From the NCBI GenBank assembly GCA_042219835.1, contig JBHJMN010000014.1:1-64000 (forward strand): a stretch of DNA of 64,000 bases, read 5' to 3'. The notes beneath the pieces were generated by a model. It was given only the letters and a program-made list of their open reading frames with translations. It was not told the DNA's origin and did no database searches. Shown here piece after piece: positions 5,511-15,451 of this stretch (position 1 is the stretch's first letter; the number at the start of each line of letters is the position of its first letter). The position numbers were made by a program, and so were the translations under genes. This DNA comes from Paenibacillus_G elgii_A (GTDB lineage: Bacteria; Bacillota; Bacilli; Paenibacillales; NBRC-103111).

Positions 5511-7550
5511 ATGGCCCGTGATTTGCCTATAGGCAACGGCAATGTGCTTATTAATTTTGACGTCCATTACAATGTTCGGGATGTTTATTTCCCTTATGTG
5601 GGTCAGGAGAATCAAGCGCTCGATCATTTATCGCATTTTGGCGTGTGGACGGCGGAAGATTTTTTCTGGATCGACCATCCGGAGCTGAAAAAGCAGTCTG
5701 GCTATTTGAACGACACCATGATTACGAACGTCGCCTGCACGCACGAGCGGCTCGGCCTCAAGCTGCAGCTTCGCGACGGCGTGGACGTGCAGGAGAATGT
5801 ATTCATCCGCAAGGTGGTCGTGGAAAACGACTGGGACATGGAACGCGAGGTGAAGCTGTATTTCCATCTGGATCTGCATATGTATGGCAACGGCGTGGGA
5901 GACACGGTATACTACGACCCGGAACTGAGATCACTTGTCTTTTACAAGGGGCACCGGTACTTCTCGTTGTCGTGCCGGGGGCAGGATCAGAAGGAGGCGG
6001 GGGTTACTTCGTACGCAACCGGGCAAAAGGAAATGAACCGGCTCGAAGGAACATGGCGGGATGCGGAAGACGGACGGCTCGGCGGCAATCCAATTGCGCA
6101 AGGATCGGTTGACGGAACGGTCGAGCTGGCCTTGCGCGTGCCGGCCAAGGGGGCGAAGGAGGCTTGGTTCTGGATTTGCTTCGCCCGGGGTGACCAGGAA
6201 ATCCGCAAGCTGGAGCGCACGGTCCGGTCGGCCACGCCGCATGCGCTGCTGCAGCGCACGTACAATTACTGGGGACAGTGGCTCGGACAAGACCGGCACG
6301 ATTTGAAGCTGCTTGAGCCGGACATGGCTTCCTTCTACAAGCGGAGTCTGCTCGTGGTCCGCACGAATACGGACAACCGGGGGGCCATTCTGGCCGCCAA
6401 CGATTCGGACATTTTGAAGTTTGCGCGCGATACGTACTCCTATATGTGGCCGCGGGACGGCGCGCTGATTGCGCATGCGCTCGACCGAAGCGGCTATCAT
6501 GCGCTGACGAAACGATTTTTCCAGTTTTGCAAGCGGGGATTGTCGGAGGACGGTTACTTGCTCCACAAGTACAACCCGGACGGCTCCGTCGGTTCGAGCT
6601 GGCACCCGTGGGTCAATGCCCGCGGCGAGAAGCAGCTTGCCATCCAGGAGGACGAGACGGCGCTTGTGCTGTTCGCGTTGTGGCACCATCACCGGCAGGC
6701 CCGGACGCTGGACGAAGCGCGTGACGACTACGACAACCTCGTCCTGCCTGCGGCCGATTTTATGGCGCGGTATACCGATGCTTCCGGATTGCCGCTGCCC
6801 TCGTACGACTTGTGGGAGGAACGCTACGGCGTGCACTTGTTCACGGTCGCGAGCGTCTATGCGGGGCTGCTCGCCGCTGCGGGCTTCGCCGAGCATTTCG
6901 GGGATAAGCTGAGGGCGCTGCATTACCGGGATAAGGCAGGCAGCGTAAAGCAGGCGGTTGAGCATTCGCTTTATTCCGAGCAGGAGCAGCGGTTTATTCG
7001 TTCGCTCTATTGGAATGACGAGAAGCAGGCGTACGAGCCGGATTTGACGCTGGATGCGAGCATGTACGCAATATTCGACTTCGGGATGTTTACGCCGGAC
7101 GATCCGCGGGTCGTTTCTACGATGACAGCGATCCGTCAGCAGCTTTGGGTGCAGACAGACGTGGGAGGGCTTGCCCGGTATTCCAACGATTATTATCATC
7201 AGGTGACGAAGGATGTCGTCAAGGTGCCGGGCAATCCGTGGTTTATTTGCACGCTCTGGTATGCGGAATACGTGATTGCCGCGGCGAAGGGCGAAGCGGA
7301 GCTGAAGGAGGCGGCGGATTTGCTTCGATGGACGATGAACCATGCGCTGCCTACGGGGATTTTGGCCGAGCAGGTGCATCCGTTCAGCGGCGATCCGATG
7401 TCCGTTTCGCCGCTGACCTGGTCCCATGCGACGTTCGTCAAGGTGGTGCAGGAATACTTGGCGAAGCTGAAGCTGTTCCGGCACCGGGAACGCGGCCGCG
7501 AGGATCAGAGCGACGCGAAGCTGCTCCATGCGACAGGAGAGAAGCGATGA
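5511..7550 (+). CDS. GH15 family glycoside hydrolase (glucoamylase/trehalase-like)
   Basis: 679 residues, no signal peptide, so probably cytosolic. The N-terminal beta-sandwich (about 1-270) starts IGNGNVLINFD, the usual opening of bacterial GH15 proteins. The (alpha/alpha)6 barrel follows, with YSYMWPRDGA near residue 310. The general acid lies in SYDLWEERYGVH and the general base in TGILAEQVHP. The family removes glucose from the non-reducing end of alpha-glucans, isomalto-oligosaccharides or trehalose; the substrate cannot be fixed here. Ribosome site AGGAAGGGG with ATG 5511. The stop overlaps the next ATG (ATGA), so this and the dehydrogenase form a coupled operon that would release and then oxidise a sugar. 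Confidence 0.88.
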   Translation: MARDLPIGNGNVLINFDVHYNVRDVYFPYVGQENQALDHLSHFGVWTAEDFFWIDHPELKKQSGYLNDTMITNVACTHERLGLKLQLRDGVDVQENVFIRKVVVENDWDMEREVKLYFHLDLHMYGNGVGDTVYYDPELRSLVFYKGHRYFSLSCRGQDQKEAGVTSYATGQKEMNRLEGTWRDAEDGRLGGNPIAQGSVDGTVELALRVPAKGAKEAWFWICFARGDQEIRKLERTVRSATPHALLQRTYNYWGQWLGQDRHDLKLLEPDMASFYKRSLLVVRTNTDNRGAILAANDSDILKFARDTYSYMWPRDGALIAHALDRSGYHALTKRFFQFCKRGLSEDGYLLHKYNPDGSVGSSWHPWVNARGEKQLAIQEDETALVLFALWHHHRQARTLDEARDDYDNLVLPAADFMARYTDASGLPLPSYDLWEERYGVHLFTVASVYAGLLAAAGFAEHFGDKLRALHYRDKAGSVKQAVEHSLYSEQEQRFIRSLYWNDEKQAYEPDLTLDASMYAIFDFGMFTPDDPRVVSTMTAIRQQLWVQTDVGGLARYSNDYYHQVTKDVVKVPGNPWFICTLWYAEYVIAAAKGEAELKEAADLLRWTMNHALPTGILAEQVHPFSGDPMSVSPLTWSHATFVKVVQEYLAKLKLFRHRERGREDQSDAKLLHATGEKR

Positions 7551-8752
7551 AGGCGGTGCGCCTAACCGGCCTGACGCCTGCGGGCGGAGCGGGGCTGCCG
7601 AAGCTGGAGCTGGTTGAGGTCGAGCGTCCCGTGCGGCAGACGAAGACGGACGTGCTCGTCCGCGTGCTCTGCATCGGCCTTGACGGGACGGACCGCGAGA
7701 TCATGAGCGAAAAGTACGGCGTGCCGCCGGCGGGCGAAACGTCGCTGACGATCGGGCACGAATCGCTCGGCGTCGTGGAAGAGGCGGACCCGGCCACGGG
7801 ATTTGCGCCGGGAGACGCGGTCTGCGCCTTGGTGCGCAGACCGTGCGCGGACCCGGGATGCGTCAACTGCCGCAACGGGCAGCAGGACTTCTGCGAAACG
7901 GGGCAGTATACGGAACGCGGCATCCGCGGCGCGCACGGGTATTTGTCGGACTATTATGTCGAGGATGCGAGATATTTGGTCAAGGTGCCCGCGGGAAGTC
8001 TTGCCTATGGGATCTTGGCTGAGCCGCAGAGTATTGTCGAGAAGGTGTGGAACGAGGTGCAGCGCATTCAGCAGCGGCTCGTCTGGCAGCCGAGGACGGC
8101 GGTAGTGCTCGGCTCAGGACCGCTTGGGCTGCTTGCTGCGCTAACGTGCCGGTGTCTGGGTCTGGATACCGTGGTATGGTCCAAGTCGCCGGACGATTCG
8201 ATCGGGGCCGAGCTCGTGCGGGCTTGCGGAGCGATGTACGCGCGGGCGGAAGACGAAGCAGCCGCTCCGGCAGGCTCCGGGAGCGTTCCTGCCGTATCCG
8301 CGCTGGGAGCGTTCCTGCAGCGAAACGGCCGGCGTGCGGACCTCATCTTCGAATGCACGGGCTACAGCCCGCTCGCGTTTGACGCGATGGCCGCCTTGGG
8401 GCCGAACGGCGTGCTGGCGCTCCTCGGGGTAACCCCGGGCAACCGGAGCATCCGGATTTCGTCCGATCAGATTAACCAGGAGCTGGTGCTGGAGAATAAA
8501 TGCGTGCTTGGCTCGGTGAACGCGTCGCGCAAGGACTTTGAAACCGGGCTGTACCGGTTGAAGCAGATGGAAGTCCGCTTTCCCGGCCTGCTGGGCAGGC
8601 TGATGACCGACCGGCTGACGCTTGAGCAGGTGCCGCAGTTGGATTTCGGCCGGATCGCCGTCAAAGCCGTCGTCGATCTTGTGCCGCGGGAGCAATGGAC
8701 CGGACTGGTCCGGCACGAAGCGGACGAGGTGGCGTACAGCTTCTCGGTGTAA
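7547..8752 (+). CDS. Zinc-type medium-chain dehydrogenase, glucose 1-dehydrogenase-like
   Basis: 401 residues from ATG 7547, which overlaps the GH15 stop. It has the MDR fold: GHESLGVVEE with the catalytic zinc ligands, CADPGCVNCRNGQQDFC as structural-zinc loop, and the Rossmann turn VVLGSGPLGLLAA. The overall layout, including TIGHE and the NxxRxDFE-like VNASRKDFETGL segment, matches the archaeal/bacterial glucose 1-dehydrogenase branch, which oxidises D-glucose to gluconolactone with NAD(P). The position behind a GH15 glucosidase supports glucose as substrate. The longer frame upstream to 7145 is read-through of another frame of the GH15 gene and is rejected. Confidence 0.82.
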   Translation: MKAVRLTGLTPAGGAGLPKLELVEVERPVRQTKTDVLVRVLCIGLDGTDREIMSEKYGVPPAGETSLTIGHESLGVVEEADPATGFAPGDAVCALVRRPCADPGCVNCRNGQQDFCETGQYTERGIRGAHGYLSDYYVEDARYLVKVPAGSLAYGILAEPQSIVEKVWNEVQRIQQRLVWQPRTAVVLGSGPLGLLAALTCRCLGLDTVVWSKSPDDSIGAELVRACGAMYARAEDEAAAPAGSGSVPAVSALGAFLQRNGRRADLIFECTGYSPLAFDAMAALGPNGVLALLGVTPGNRSIRISSDQINQELVLENKCVLGSVNASRKDFETGLYRLKQMEVRFPGLLGRLMTDRLTLEQVPQLDFGRIAVKAVVDLVPREQWTGLVRHEADEVAYSFSV

Positions 8753-8782
8753 GGGCGTGATGTTTTGAAATACATGGAAAAT

Positions 8783-8830
8783 ATAAGCGGGCAGCGCCTT
8801 CGACTGTGAAAGCGGCTGTCCGCTTATTTT
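8783..8830 (+). terminator. Intrinsic terminator of the GH15-dehydrogenase operon
   Basis: ATAAGCGG-GCAGCGC / GCGGCTGT-CCGCTTAT stem, then a T-rich run. Confidence 0.7.
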
Positions 8831-9083
8831 AGTTTAGGATCGCTATGCAGGCGGCAAAAATCCCCCCGGCCCGAAACGACTGTATGCACCAAATGATACT
8901 TGAGTACCTGCGGTCCGACCTTGTGCTGCACTGCGGACTGGGCGTGGCCTGTGAATAGCACGGTCAACCTGTCTTTGCCGGGGTGAGGGTTAAACGCTGC
9001 CTCGTGATAGACGTGAGCTATGTGATGGTACACCTCTATCAGTTCTGATATGATGTAGACAAAATGAAGGGAGAGATGGACGA
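8831..9083. other. Intergenic region before bdbC
   Basis: No coding sequence supported. A TATGAT box at 9049-9054 lies about 30 bases before the bdbC start and is the likely -10; the -35 is poor. A minus-strand open frame here has no codon bias or ribosome site. Confidence 0.4.
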
Positions 9084-9512
9084 TTGAATTGGAAACAGAC
9101 CATTCGGGAGAACGGGCATCATCTGTCATGGGTTGTGGCGCTCACGGCTACGCTGGGGAGCCTGTATTTTTCGGAGATTATGCAGTTTACCCCATGCAAG
9201 CTGTGCTGGTACCAGCGCATCCTGATGTATCCGCTCGTGATTATACTGGGCATCGCAGCCGTCCGCAAAGAACGACATATGTACCTGTATGTTTTGCCGA
9301 TGTCCATTTGGGGCGGAGGCATTTCGTTATACCAATACCTCATGCAGAAGACCGACTGGTTCAAGACCGGAGCAGCTGCGTGCGGCCCGGTTCCGTGCGA
9401 CTTGGACTATATCGATTGGTTCGGGTTCGTCACGATTCCGTTTCTCGCGCTGGTCGCATTCGTACTGATCACGGTTCTGCAAATTTTGATGTGGGTAGCT
9501 GAAAAGAAATGA
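9084..9512 (+). CDS. bdbC: BdbC-type disulfide oxidoreductase (DsbB-like)
   Basis: 142 residues, TTG start at 9084 behind GGGAGAG. Four membrane helices. The first cysteine pair is in FTPCKLCWYQR at the outer end of helix 2 and the second pair in AACGPVPC in the second outer loop, the DsbB/BdbC arrangement. BdbC re-oxidises the thiol oxidase BdbD and passes electrons to quinone, making disulfides in exported proteins. The usual neighbour bdbD is not in the window. Length fits the family (about 140). Confidence 0.92.
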   Translation: MNWKQTIRENGHHLSWVVALTATLGSLYFSEIMQFTPCKLCWYQRILMYPLVIILGIAAVRKERHMYLYVLPMSIWGGGISLYQYLMQKTDWFKTGAAACGPVPCDLDYIDWFGFVTIPFLALVAFVLITVLQILMWVAEKK

Positions 9513-9553
9513 GGCTGTCGAAAGTATGGTAAAAAAGACGCATTGAACATATT

Positions 9554-9597
9554 CAAGCGCTCGAAGGGACCGTTTCCGATCTCTTGGGCGCTTTTTT
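9554..9597 (+). terminator. Intrinsic terminator after bdbC
   Basis: AAGCGC...GCGCTT stem continued through CTCGAAG/CTCTTGG with mismatches, followed by six T. Confidence 0.7.
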
Positions 9598-9879
9598 GTA
9601 GTGCTTGCATATCATTTTTTTATTGTATTGTATATATTTACATAATTGTTCTTGTATATATTATTTTACAATATTATACTATCATTATTATCAATTCTCT
9701 ACCAAAATTTCATAGGGATATGCTCCGTCTAACGATTTCCTTGCTCCGTCCCTGCTTGGAGGTGATTGTTCGCCAACTCTCATTCCGGTAAGGCATGACT
9801 TGCAAGCAACCAGATCGCAGATGTTCTCTCTGGAGGATGCTACGAATTGCTGAAACCAAGTCAAAGGAGCGGATGAATT
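9598..9879. other. Long leader region of the subtilase gene
   Basis: The left third (9600-9715) is very AT-rich with several TATAAT-like boxes, probably the promoter. The right part (9720-9870) has balanced composition and repeats CTCCGTC twice (9723, 9744). TGCTTG at about 9750 can pair with CAAGCA near 9802, enclosing further short stems. It does not match a riboswitch class I know. A structured mRNA leader is possible. Confidence 0.35.
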
Positions 9880-12800
9880 TTGTTGAAGCACAAAAAGTTA
9901 GGCAAACATGTTTCCCTGGGGATGGCCGTTCTCCTTTCGCTAACCTTTAGCTACCCGGCCAGTGCCGACAACACAAGCGTCTCGCGAAAGACCGATCTCA
10001 AATCCAGCTCTCCCCGCGTCGCCGCCGAAAAAGTTTCTCCCAAGCTCAGCAAGCAGTTTGCCGATGACGAATACGTCACTTACCTCGTTAAAATGAAAGA
10101 ACAGGCGGACACGGCCGCCGCTTCCAAAAATGCCCTGCAAAAATTCACTGCCGAAAAGGCTACGCCGGCCGCAATCAAGCTTGCCAGGCGAAGCTCCGTT
10201 GTCAGCTCGCTCCGCGAAACGGCTTCCCGCTCGCAGCAATCGTTGGAAAGCTACCTGAAGAAAGAGCTTGAGCAGGGGGGAGTCAAGGACTACAAAAGCT
10301 TCTTTATTGTCAACGCCATAGCGGTAACGAGCAGCAAATCCGTTATGGAGAATATCGCCCAGCTCCCGGAAGTCGACAAAGTTTTGCCGAACGAAGAGCG
10401 ATTCCTGGATAAAGCGGAAATCGACAAAGAAGCCGAGGCCAAAACGGATGCGATCAAACCGGACAACGTGGAATGGAACATTTCCCAGGTCAACGCTCCC
10501 GAGGTTTGGGCCAAGGGAATCGACGGCACAGGCATCGTTGTGGCGAACCTGGATTCCGGTGTGGAGTACACGCATCCCGCGCTGCAGCGCAAGTGGCGAG
10601 GACTGGATGCTTCCGGGAACGTCGTGAATCCGGAGCTAAGCTGGTACGACCCTCACAGCAAAGCGCCGCTGCCGGCTGACGGAGACGGCCACGGCACCCA
10701 TACGATGGGAACGATGGTCGGTTCGGAAGTCAACGGTACGAACAAAATCGGCGTAGCTCCCGGCGCCAAATGGATCGCGGTGCGCATTTTCAACCCGAAA
10801 TCGACTGACGCCATTATTCTTGACGGGGCACAGTGGCTGCTTGCTCCCAAGGATGCGCAGGGAAATCTTCATCCCGAGCTGGCGCCGGATGTCGTGAACA
10901 ACTCATGGAGCAGCGGCAAAGGACTTAACGAATGGTTTCGGCCTATGGTTCAAGCCTGGCGGGACGCGCAGATTTTCCCCGAATTTTCGGCGGGGAACAA
11001 GCGCGAGACGAATCCCGGCGGACCCGGTTCCGTAGCCAACCCGGGCAACTATCCCGAAGCGTTCGCCACCGGGGCGACCGACATCAACAAGAACCTGGCC
11101 GATTTATCTCTCCTCGGTCCTTCTCCTTACGGGGAGATTAAACCGGAGGTATCGGCTCCCGGAGTCAACATCCGTTCTTCCGTTCCGGGCGGAAAATATG
11201 AGGGAGGCTGGAACGGCACCTCCATGGCCGGTCCGCATACGTCGGCGATTGCCGCGCTTCTGCTGCAAGCCAATCACTCCCTGACGGTGGATCAGCTTGA
11301 GCAAATCCTGATGAAAACGGCCACCAAGCGAACGGACAGCCAGTTTCCTGTTTCGCCGAACAACGGATACGGTCACGGCATCGTCAACGCGCTTGATGCG
11401 GTCGGGTCCGTTCTGGAGGGAGTCGGTACGGTATCCGGCAAGGTCGTAACGGCCGGGGACGATGACGAAGCCCCGGTATTGGAGCATACGCCGTTAACCC
11501 TTGTTTTTAAGGGGCTGGATGCCCGGGTGTCCGCCCGCGCAAAAGATAATGTATCCGTGAACGCCGTTGAATTGTTTGCCAAAGTTGCAGGAACGGATCA
11601 TTACACGTACATTCCGATGGAGCGCAAGTCGGGCGACAGCAAGGACGGTATCTATGAAGCGACGATCCCTGCGTTTCTGCTCGATACGAAAGGGCTGGAA
11701 TATTATATCCGCGTGAACGATTATGGCAACAACGGCTTTAACAGCAATGTTTACAAGATTCCGGTATCCAGCGGCGTCAAGCCGGGCTATTTTCAGGATT
11801 TTGAGACCGACAATATGGGCTTTACCACGGGAGGCGAAGGGGGCGCTTGGGCTTGGGGTGTTCCGAGCAGCGGTCCGGGACGCGCCTATTCCGGGCAAAA
11901 GGTGGTCGCCACCAATCTGACCGGCACGTATCCAGCCAGCGCCAACTCCTATCTGCTTGCCCCGCCGATCGATCTTACGTCAAGTCCGGAGGGGGCGGTG
12001 CTTTCCTTTAAGCAGTGGTACGATTTGGAAAACAATATCGACTTCGGCAAAGTGTACATCGCTTCCAAGACCAGCGACGATGCCTTCGTGCCGGTATTAA
12101 CCTTCACGGGCAGCAGTGAGGGCTGGAAAACGCAATTTGTGGACTTGAAGCCGTACGCAGGCCAAGAGATTTCCCTGATGTTTAACTTGACCAGCGACGC
12201 CTCGATGCAGAAGGCGGGATGGTATATCGACGATCTTTCCATCCAACTGCCGGACCGTACTGCCCCTGCAGCTCCCGGAAGCCTGAGCGCTTCGGCGGAC
12301 CCTGTGGGCCATGTCACGCTGACTTGGACTCCGCCCGCCGACGAAGATCTGAAGCAGTATAAGGTGTACCGTTCCACGCGCTCCGGCGCGGGCTATGAAG
12401 CCATCGGCACGGTGACCTCGGCAACGTATACCGATACGAATACGGTGGAGAATACGACCTACTATTATACCGTCACCGCCCAAGATTATAGCGGCAATGA
12501 AAGCGTCAAATCGAACGAAGCCGCGCTAACCGTTCGACGTCCTATCGTTCTGTTCAACGACTCTTTCGATTCGAATACCGATAACGGATGGACTCACGGC
12601 GGAGCCAAGGATGAATGGGAACGGGGAGCGCCCGCTGGTCCCGGACCGGCTGAAGCCGTATCCAAGCCGAACGTGTGGGGAACCGATCTGGACGGGACCT
12701 ACGAGAACAATGCGGATGCTTCGCTGGTTTCCCCGACCATCAATCTGACGAATGTGACGAATGCCACGCTGGCGTTCCAGCACTGGTTTGAGATCGAAAG

Positions 12801-15213
12801 CGGCTACGATTACGGATATGTGGAAATTTCCACAAACGGGGGAGACACTTGGTCCGAGCTGGGCAAATTTTCGCATAGCACGAACGGAAAGCAGTGGAGC
12901 CCCGTCTACTACAATCTGGACAAATACACCGGGAAAGAGGCGCAAATCCGCTTCAGGCTGAAGAGCGACAATACCGTATCGAAAGCCGGATGGTACATTG
13001 ACAATTTCCAAGTTTTCCAAATTTCCACCGCCATCGAAACGCCGAATACGGCTCCCGAGCTGAATCTGCAAAAGCCGAAGCCCGAGTACGGCAATCCGCT
13101 CTACAAAATTACCAGAACCGGGAAGAGCGAGTTCAAGCCGGCCGTGCACAGCGACAGCATAGGGACGGAGAGCTTGCCCGCAAGCGCAACCGTCACTGTG
13201 CTCGAGACCGGCCGCTCCGTCAAAACGGATGCTTCGACCGGACGCTACAGCTTGAACCATGTGGCCGGCAAATTTACATTGAAGGCGGAAGCTTACGGGT
13301 ATTATCCGCGGACGCAGTCCGTCACCATTACCGACGGGACCGACGTCAAAGCCAACTTCAATCTGGAAGCTATTCCTCACGGGCAAATTAACGGCGCCGT
13401 GACGGATGAGCGTACCGGTCAGCCGATTGCGGGCGCGGTCGTGCTTCTTCTGGAAGACCCCAGAGTCGCTCCTGTGACGACGAACGTCTATGGCGCGTTT
13501 AATTTGGATGTGATGGAAGGCACTTATACGATCTCCGTTGCGGCAAAGGATTACTATGGCAAAACCGCCAAAGTAACCGCCACACCGAAAGGCAGCGTGG
13601 AGCTTCCGGTCGCTCTGAAGCCTTTCATCGGCTTCCCTGGTGAAATCGCCTATGACGACGGCACGCCCGAGAATGCCAGAGCTTTCAATGCGCCTGACAA
13701 TGCCTGGGCCGTCCGGATGACGCCGGAGTCCGGTTCCGCGCAAGTGACGGGCGTATCGCTCCGCTTCTGGAACACGGAATGGCCGCAGCCGGGCGGGACG
13801 GCGTTCCAATACGCCATTTACGACGCTTCCGGCGCCGGAGGAGCTCCCGGACGTCAGCTTGTCGGTCCGTTCGACGGCACCGCGCTTCGCAACAATCAAT
13901 GGACGACGCTGGACTTGGCCGAACCCGTTACCGTACAGGGAGACTTCTATGTCGTCTATATCCAGACTGCCGCCAATCCGAATACTCCGGGACTTGGAAC
14001 CGACGAGAACGGGAAAAATGCACTGCGCAGCTGGCAGCGCGTCAGCGGAGCATGGAGCGCTTCCCCCAAAGAAGAGGGGAACTATATGATCCGCGCCATC
14101 GTTCAGTATCCGGTGAACGCTCCCGTCATTACGTCGCCGGCCGATGATTTCTACACGAAACAGCCGACGATAGCCGTCAAGGGAACTTCCCCGGCGAACG
14201 GAGCGACCGTCCGGTTATACAACGGGACGGAATTGGCTGGAACCGCCGCCGTGCAGAACGGACAGTTCAGCTTGACCGCGCAGTTGAAGCCGGGACCGAA
14301 CCTGTTGAGCGCCGAAGCGGTCGTAAGCGGCAAGGCGACAGAGCGTTCGGAGCCCGTCACCGTCACGCTGGACCAAACGCCGCCGGAATTGGTCGTTCTC
14401 TCTCCACTGGAGGGAGCAAGAACCAATAGTGAGGCGCTCCATGTGACCGGGACGGTCCGCGATGAATTCCTTGGTACGCTGACGGTAAACGGGCAGCGGG
14501 CCGAGATTGGCAGCGACAGGACCTTCGCTCACCGTATTTTGAACAATCCGGGCAAGAACCTTGTTACGGTTACGGCAAAAGACCTTGCCGACAATGAAAC
14601 GACAGTTACCCGTTCCGTGTACGTCGATCTGTCCCTGCCGAAAATCAATAATCTCTCGCCTGCGGCCGATGTTCGTCTTGCTGCAGGAAAGACGCTTCAA
14701 GTATCCTTTGACAGCGAGCCCGGCCTGAACGCCTCGTTCCGCCTCGAATTGCCGCTTCTGCTGAGCGGCATGACGCGAAACGAGATTCCGTTGACGGAAA
14801 CGAGACCGGGACATTATGAGGGAACTTATCAGACGCCGTCGTCCTTAGTGCTTAACGGCGGAATCGTCATTGTTCGCGTCTGGGATCGGGCGGGCAACCA
14901 AGCGGAATTCGAAGCGCCCGGCAAAGTGTATGTAACCGGTACCCAGCCTCCGGCCAATGTGCCGCCTGTTGCGGCAATCTCTGCACCGGATACGGCGAAG
15001 AAGAGGCAGCAGATTACGTTTAACGGCTCTTCCTCCCGCGATCCGGATGGGAAAATCGTCCGTTACGAATGGCGGTTCGGCGACGGCGGAATGGCCACCG
15101 GCGTCAAAGCGAAGCACCGTTTTACTACGGCTGGAACTTATACGGTGCAGTTGACCGTCACCGACGATAAAGGGGCTCAAAATACGGCGGTGCACAAAAT
15201 TACGATCAGGTAA
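9880..15213 (+). CDS. Secreted multidomain subtilisin-like protease (bacillopeptidase F-like)
   Basis: 1777 residues, TTG start with AAAGGAGCGG upstream, signal peptide ending near ASA (residue 29). An I9-like propeptide is followed by the S8 catalytic domain: Asp225 (VANLDSGVEY), His271 (DGDGHGTHTMG), oxyanion Asn372 (FSAGN) and Ser447 (NGTSMAGPH). After it come two jelly-roll domains of the bacillopeptidase F/immune-inhibitor-A type (about 635-780 and 890-1045) separated by a fibronectin III domain, then two carboxypeptidase-regulatory-like beta domains, another beta-sandwich (about 1240-1420), Ig-like repeats (about 1420-1590) and a C-terminal PKD domain (about 1690-1777). No sortase signal or SLH domain, so the enzyme is probably released. 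Bacillopeptidase F has the S8 domain, a similar size and the same first C-terminal domains; the extra repeats are larger than usual. Confidence 0.9.
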   Translation: MLKHKKLGKHVSLGMAVLLSLTFSYPASADNTSVSRKTDLKSSSPRVAAEKVSPKLSKQFADDEYVTYLVKMKEQADTAAASKNALQKFTAEKATPAAIKLARRSSVVSSLRETASRSQQSLESYLKKELEQGGVKDYKSFFIVNAIAVTSSKSVMENIAQLPEVDKVLPNEERFLDKAEIDKEAEAKTDAIKPDNVEWNISQVNAPEVWAKGIDGTGIVVANLDSGVEYTHPALQRKWRGLDASGNVVNPELSWYDPHSKAPLPADGDGHGTHTMGTMVGSEVNGTNKIGVAPGAKWIAVRIFNPKSTDAIILDGAQWLLAPKDAQGNLHPELAPDVVNNSWSSGKGLNEWFRPMVQAWRDAQIFPEFSAGNKRETNPGGPGSVANPGNYPEAFATGATDINKNLADLSLLGPSPYGEIKPEVSAPGVNIRSSVPGGKYEGGWNGTSMAGPHTSAIAALLLQANHSLTVDQLEQILMKTATKRTDSQFPVSPNNGYGHGIVNALDAVGSVLEGVGTVSGKVVTAGDDDEAPVLEHTPLTLVFKGLDARVSARAKDNVSVNAVELFAKVAGTDHYTYIPMERKSGDSKDGIYEATIPAFLLDTKGLEYYIRVNDYGNNGFNSNVYKIPVSSGVKPGYFQDFETDNMGFTTGGEGGAWAWGVPSSGPGRAYSGQKVVATNLTGTYPASANSYLLAPPIDLTSSPEGAVLSFKQWYDLENNIDFGKVYIASKTSDDAFVPVLTFTGSSEGWKTQFVDLKPYAGQEISLMFNLTSDASMQKAGWYIDDLSIQLPDRTAPAAPGSLSASADPVGHVTLTWTPPADEDLKQYKVYRSTRSGAGYEAIGTVTSATYTDTNTVENTTYYYTVTAQDYSGNESVKSNEAALTVRRPIVLFNDSFDSNTDNGWTHGGAKDEWERGAPAGPGPAEAVSKPNVWGTDLDGTYENNADASLVSPTINLTNVTNATLAFQHWFEIESGYDYGYVEISTNGGDTWSELGKFSHSTNGKQWSPVYYNLDKYTGKEAQIRFRLKSDNTVSKAGWYIDNFQVFQISTAIETPNTAPELNLQKPKPEYGNPLYKITRTGKSEFKPAVHSDSIGTESLPASATVTVLETGRSVKTDASTGRYSLNHVAGKFTLKAEAYGYYPRTQSVTITDGTDVKANFNLEAIPHGQINGAVTDERTGQPIAGAVVLLLEDPRVAPVTTNVYGAFNLDVMEGTYTISVAAKDYYGKTAKVTATPKGSVELPVALKPFIGFPGEIAYDDGTPENARAFNAPDNAWAVRMTPESGSAQVTGVSLRFWNTEWPQPGGTAFQYAIYDASGAGGAPGRQLVGPFDGTALRNNQWTTLDLAEPVTVQGDFYVVYIQTAANPNTPGLGTDENGKNALRSWQRVSGAWSASPKEEGNYMIRAIVQYPVNAPVITSPADDFYTKQPTIAVKGTSPANGATVRLYNGTELAGTAAVQNGQFSLTAQLKPGPNLLSAEAVVSGKATERSEPVTVTLDQTPPELVVLSPLEGARTNSEALHVTGTVRDEFLGTLTVNGQRAEIGSDRTFAHRILNNPGKNLVTVTAKDLADNETTVTRSVYVDLSLPKINNLSPAADVRLAAGKTLQVSFDSEPGLNASFRLELPLLLSGMTRNEIPLTETRPGHYEGTYQTPSSLVLNGGIVIVRVWDRAGNQAEFEAPGKVYVTGTQPPANVPPVAAISAPDTAKKRQQITFNGSSSRDPDGKIVRYEWRFGDGGMATGVKAKHRFTTAGTYTVQLTVTDDKGAQNTAVHKITIR

Positions 15214-15267
15214 GCCGAGACTGCTTCATTTTGGCCTATACGATGCGTACCAGTTGAAAGACCGAAT

Positions 15268-15298
15268 GACCTCTGCGGTTCCTCCGCGGAGGTCTTTT
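15268..15298 (+). terminator. Intrinsic terminator after the subtilase
   Basis: GACCTCTGCGG / CCGCGGAGGTC, short loop, T-run. Confidence 0.8.
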
Positions 15299-15451
15299 CT
15301 GTATGTTTTGCATGAACGGCCTAGCGATATTTACGTTAGTTTGCCACTTGTTACGCTGTTTGGTAAAATATATACGAACAATTATTCGTGTTCGATCTAT
15401 GATTTTCGACCGCACCAAATGACTCCACGATCAACGAAATGGGGAACAGCG

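Noticed and set aside
5931..7529. 532-codon minus-strand open frame under the GH15 gene
   Set aside because: Antisense to a clear GH15 gene with all motifs; Arg/His/Gln-rich composition of a shadow frame, no ribosome site.
7145..7546. Upstream extension of the dehydrogenase frame
   Set aside because: Reads a second frame of the GH15 gene; the dehydrogenase ATG at 7547 overlaps the GH15 stop.
9700..9879. Possible riboswitch in the subtilase leader
   Set aside because: Compared by eye with c-di-GMP-I, c-di-GMP-II and ydaO/c-di-AMP consensus and found no match; not called.
9691..9891. Minus-strand open frame with several cysteines before the subtilase gene
   Set aside because: Overlaps the subtilase ribosome site and has no start context; more likely a leader region.
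12526..13899. 457-codon minus-strand open frame under the subtilase gene
   Set aside because: Shadow of the subtilase gene; no start context, composition rich in Arg, Gly and Val as expected for antisense.
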